This document shows positions 63,880 through 64,000 of a stretch of DNA of 64,000 nucleotides, in pieces; within the stretch, counting starts at the first letter, position 1; each line of letters opens with the position of its first letter. The DNA lies in the NCBI GenBank assembly GCA_039683515.1, contig JBDKRG010000016.1:169759-233758 (forward strand). The letters run 5' to 3'. The DNA comes from JAJFUE01 sp039683515 (lineage in GTDB: Bacteria; Sumerlaeota; Sumerlaeia; MVZB01). Below the pieces are notes generated by a model, which saw only the letters and a program-made list of their open reading frames with translations, did no database searches and was not told the origin of the DNA. A program made the translations under genes and the position numbers.

Positions 63880-64000
63880 GGCGAATGGGATTGATGCGCT
63901 GAAAGCGCAAAAGATTCCAGCCTGGGGCGGAGCGAAGCGCAGCCCCAGGTCAGCGAGCCCGCATCGACAAGAGCTCTGAAAGAGCGCAAGAAATTTCTCC
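63880..64000. repeat. GCGCTGAAAGCGC tandem repeat with CTGGGGC hairpin
   Basis: Two units about 80 bases apart begin GCGCTGAAAGCGCAAAAGAT and GCTCTGAAAGAGCGCAAGAA. Between them CCTGGGGC pairs with GCCCCAGG around a loop containing AGCGAAGCGC. The second unit runs off the window edge. Confidence 0.75.

Overview
The window is one 64 kb stretch of a GC-rich (roughly 65%) bacterial chromosome with no phage, integrase or transposase gene. Several features fit the Planctomycetota/PVC group or a neighbouring phylum such as Hydrogenedentota or Sumerlaeota: large secreted beta-helix proteins, a DUF3179 protein, the futalosine gene mqnA, an XylR-type AraC regulator, a Tad pilus and intergenic spaces full of short 'word' repeats. 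No rRNA or species marker is present, so this placement is an inference.

Layout. 1-3.4 kb: infB (cut by the window edge) and nusA, minus strand. 3.7-16.3 kb: a membrane glycosyltransferase, cdd, a DUF3179 protein, a secreted protein with a decayed PHP-like domain, two GT4 and one GT2 glycosyltransferases, hisF, a small secreted protein and a beta-helix protein. 16.4-21.2 kb: a minus-strand chaperone block groS-groL-dnaK-rpoZ, interrupted by a GxxExxY nuclease gene that lies between inverted repeat arms. 21.6-27.6 kb: lipocalin, beta-propeller protein, an AT-richer patch with a TPR lipoprotein and a gene remnant, a Uma2-type nuclease and a CYTH protein. 27.9-40 kb: large secreted proteins (beta-helix/LamG, gluzincin-like peptidase, a 1336-residue bipartite beta-helix protein), two CAT-anticodon tRNAs, an unusual five-unit hairpin repeat array and an XylR-like regulator. 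40.1-44.1 kb: a Gfo/Idh/MocA oxidoreductase, an HtrA protease and an HtrA-like protein without catalytic residues. 44.5-47.7 kb: two tandem paralogues of unknown function with pseudopilin-like C-termini. 47.7-52.4 kb: an iron/heme/B12-type ABC importer with a sodium:solute symporter, divergent mqnA, and tRNA-Gly. 52.8-63.8 kb: a complete Tad pilus operon, flp-tadV-tadE-cpaB-cpaC-tadZ-tadA-tadB-tadC-cpaD-like-tadD-tadG, preceded by a sigma-54-like promoter motif.

The most distinctive property is the intergenic DNA. At least ten families of short-period words occur, often as inverted arms and sometimes around whole genes. Three findings stand out: the GxxExxY nuclease module, whose repeat arm supplies its ribosome binding site; the array at 33.2-33.7 kb; and the six-copy GTGCTCGTAATCGTAATCGA family, three copies of which lie in gaps of the Tad operon. 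Several repeats run into coding ends and create extra protein tails.
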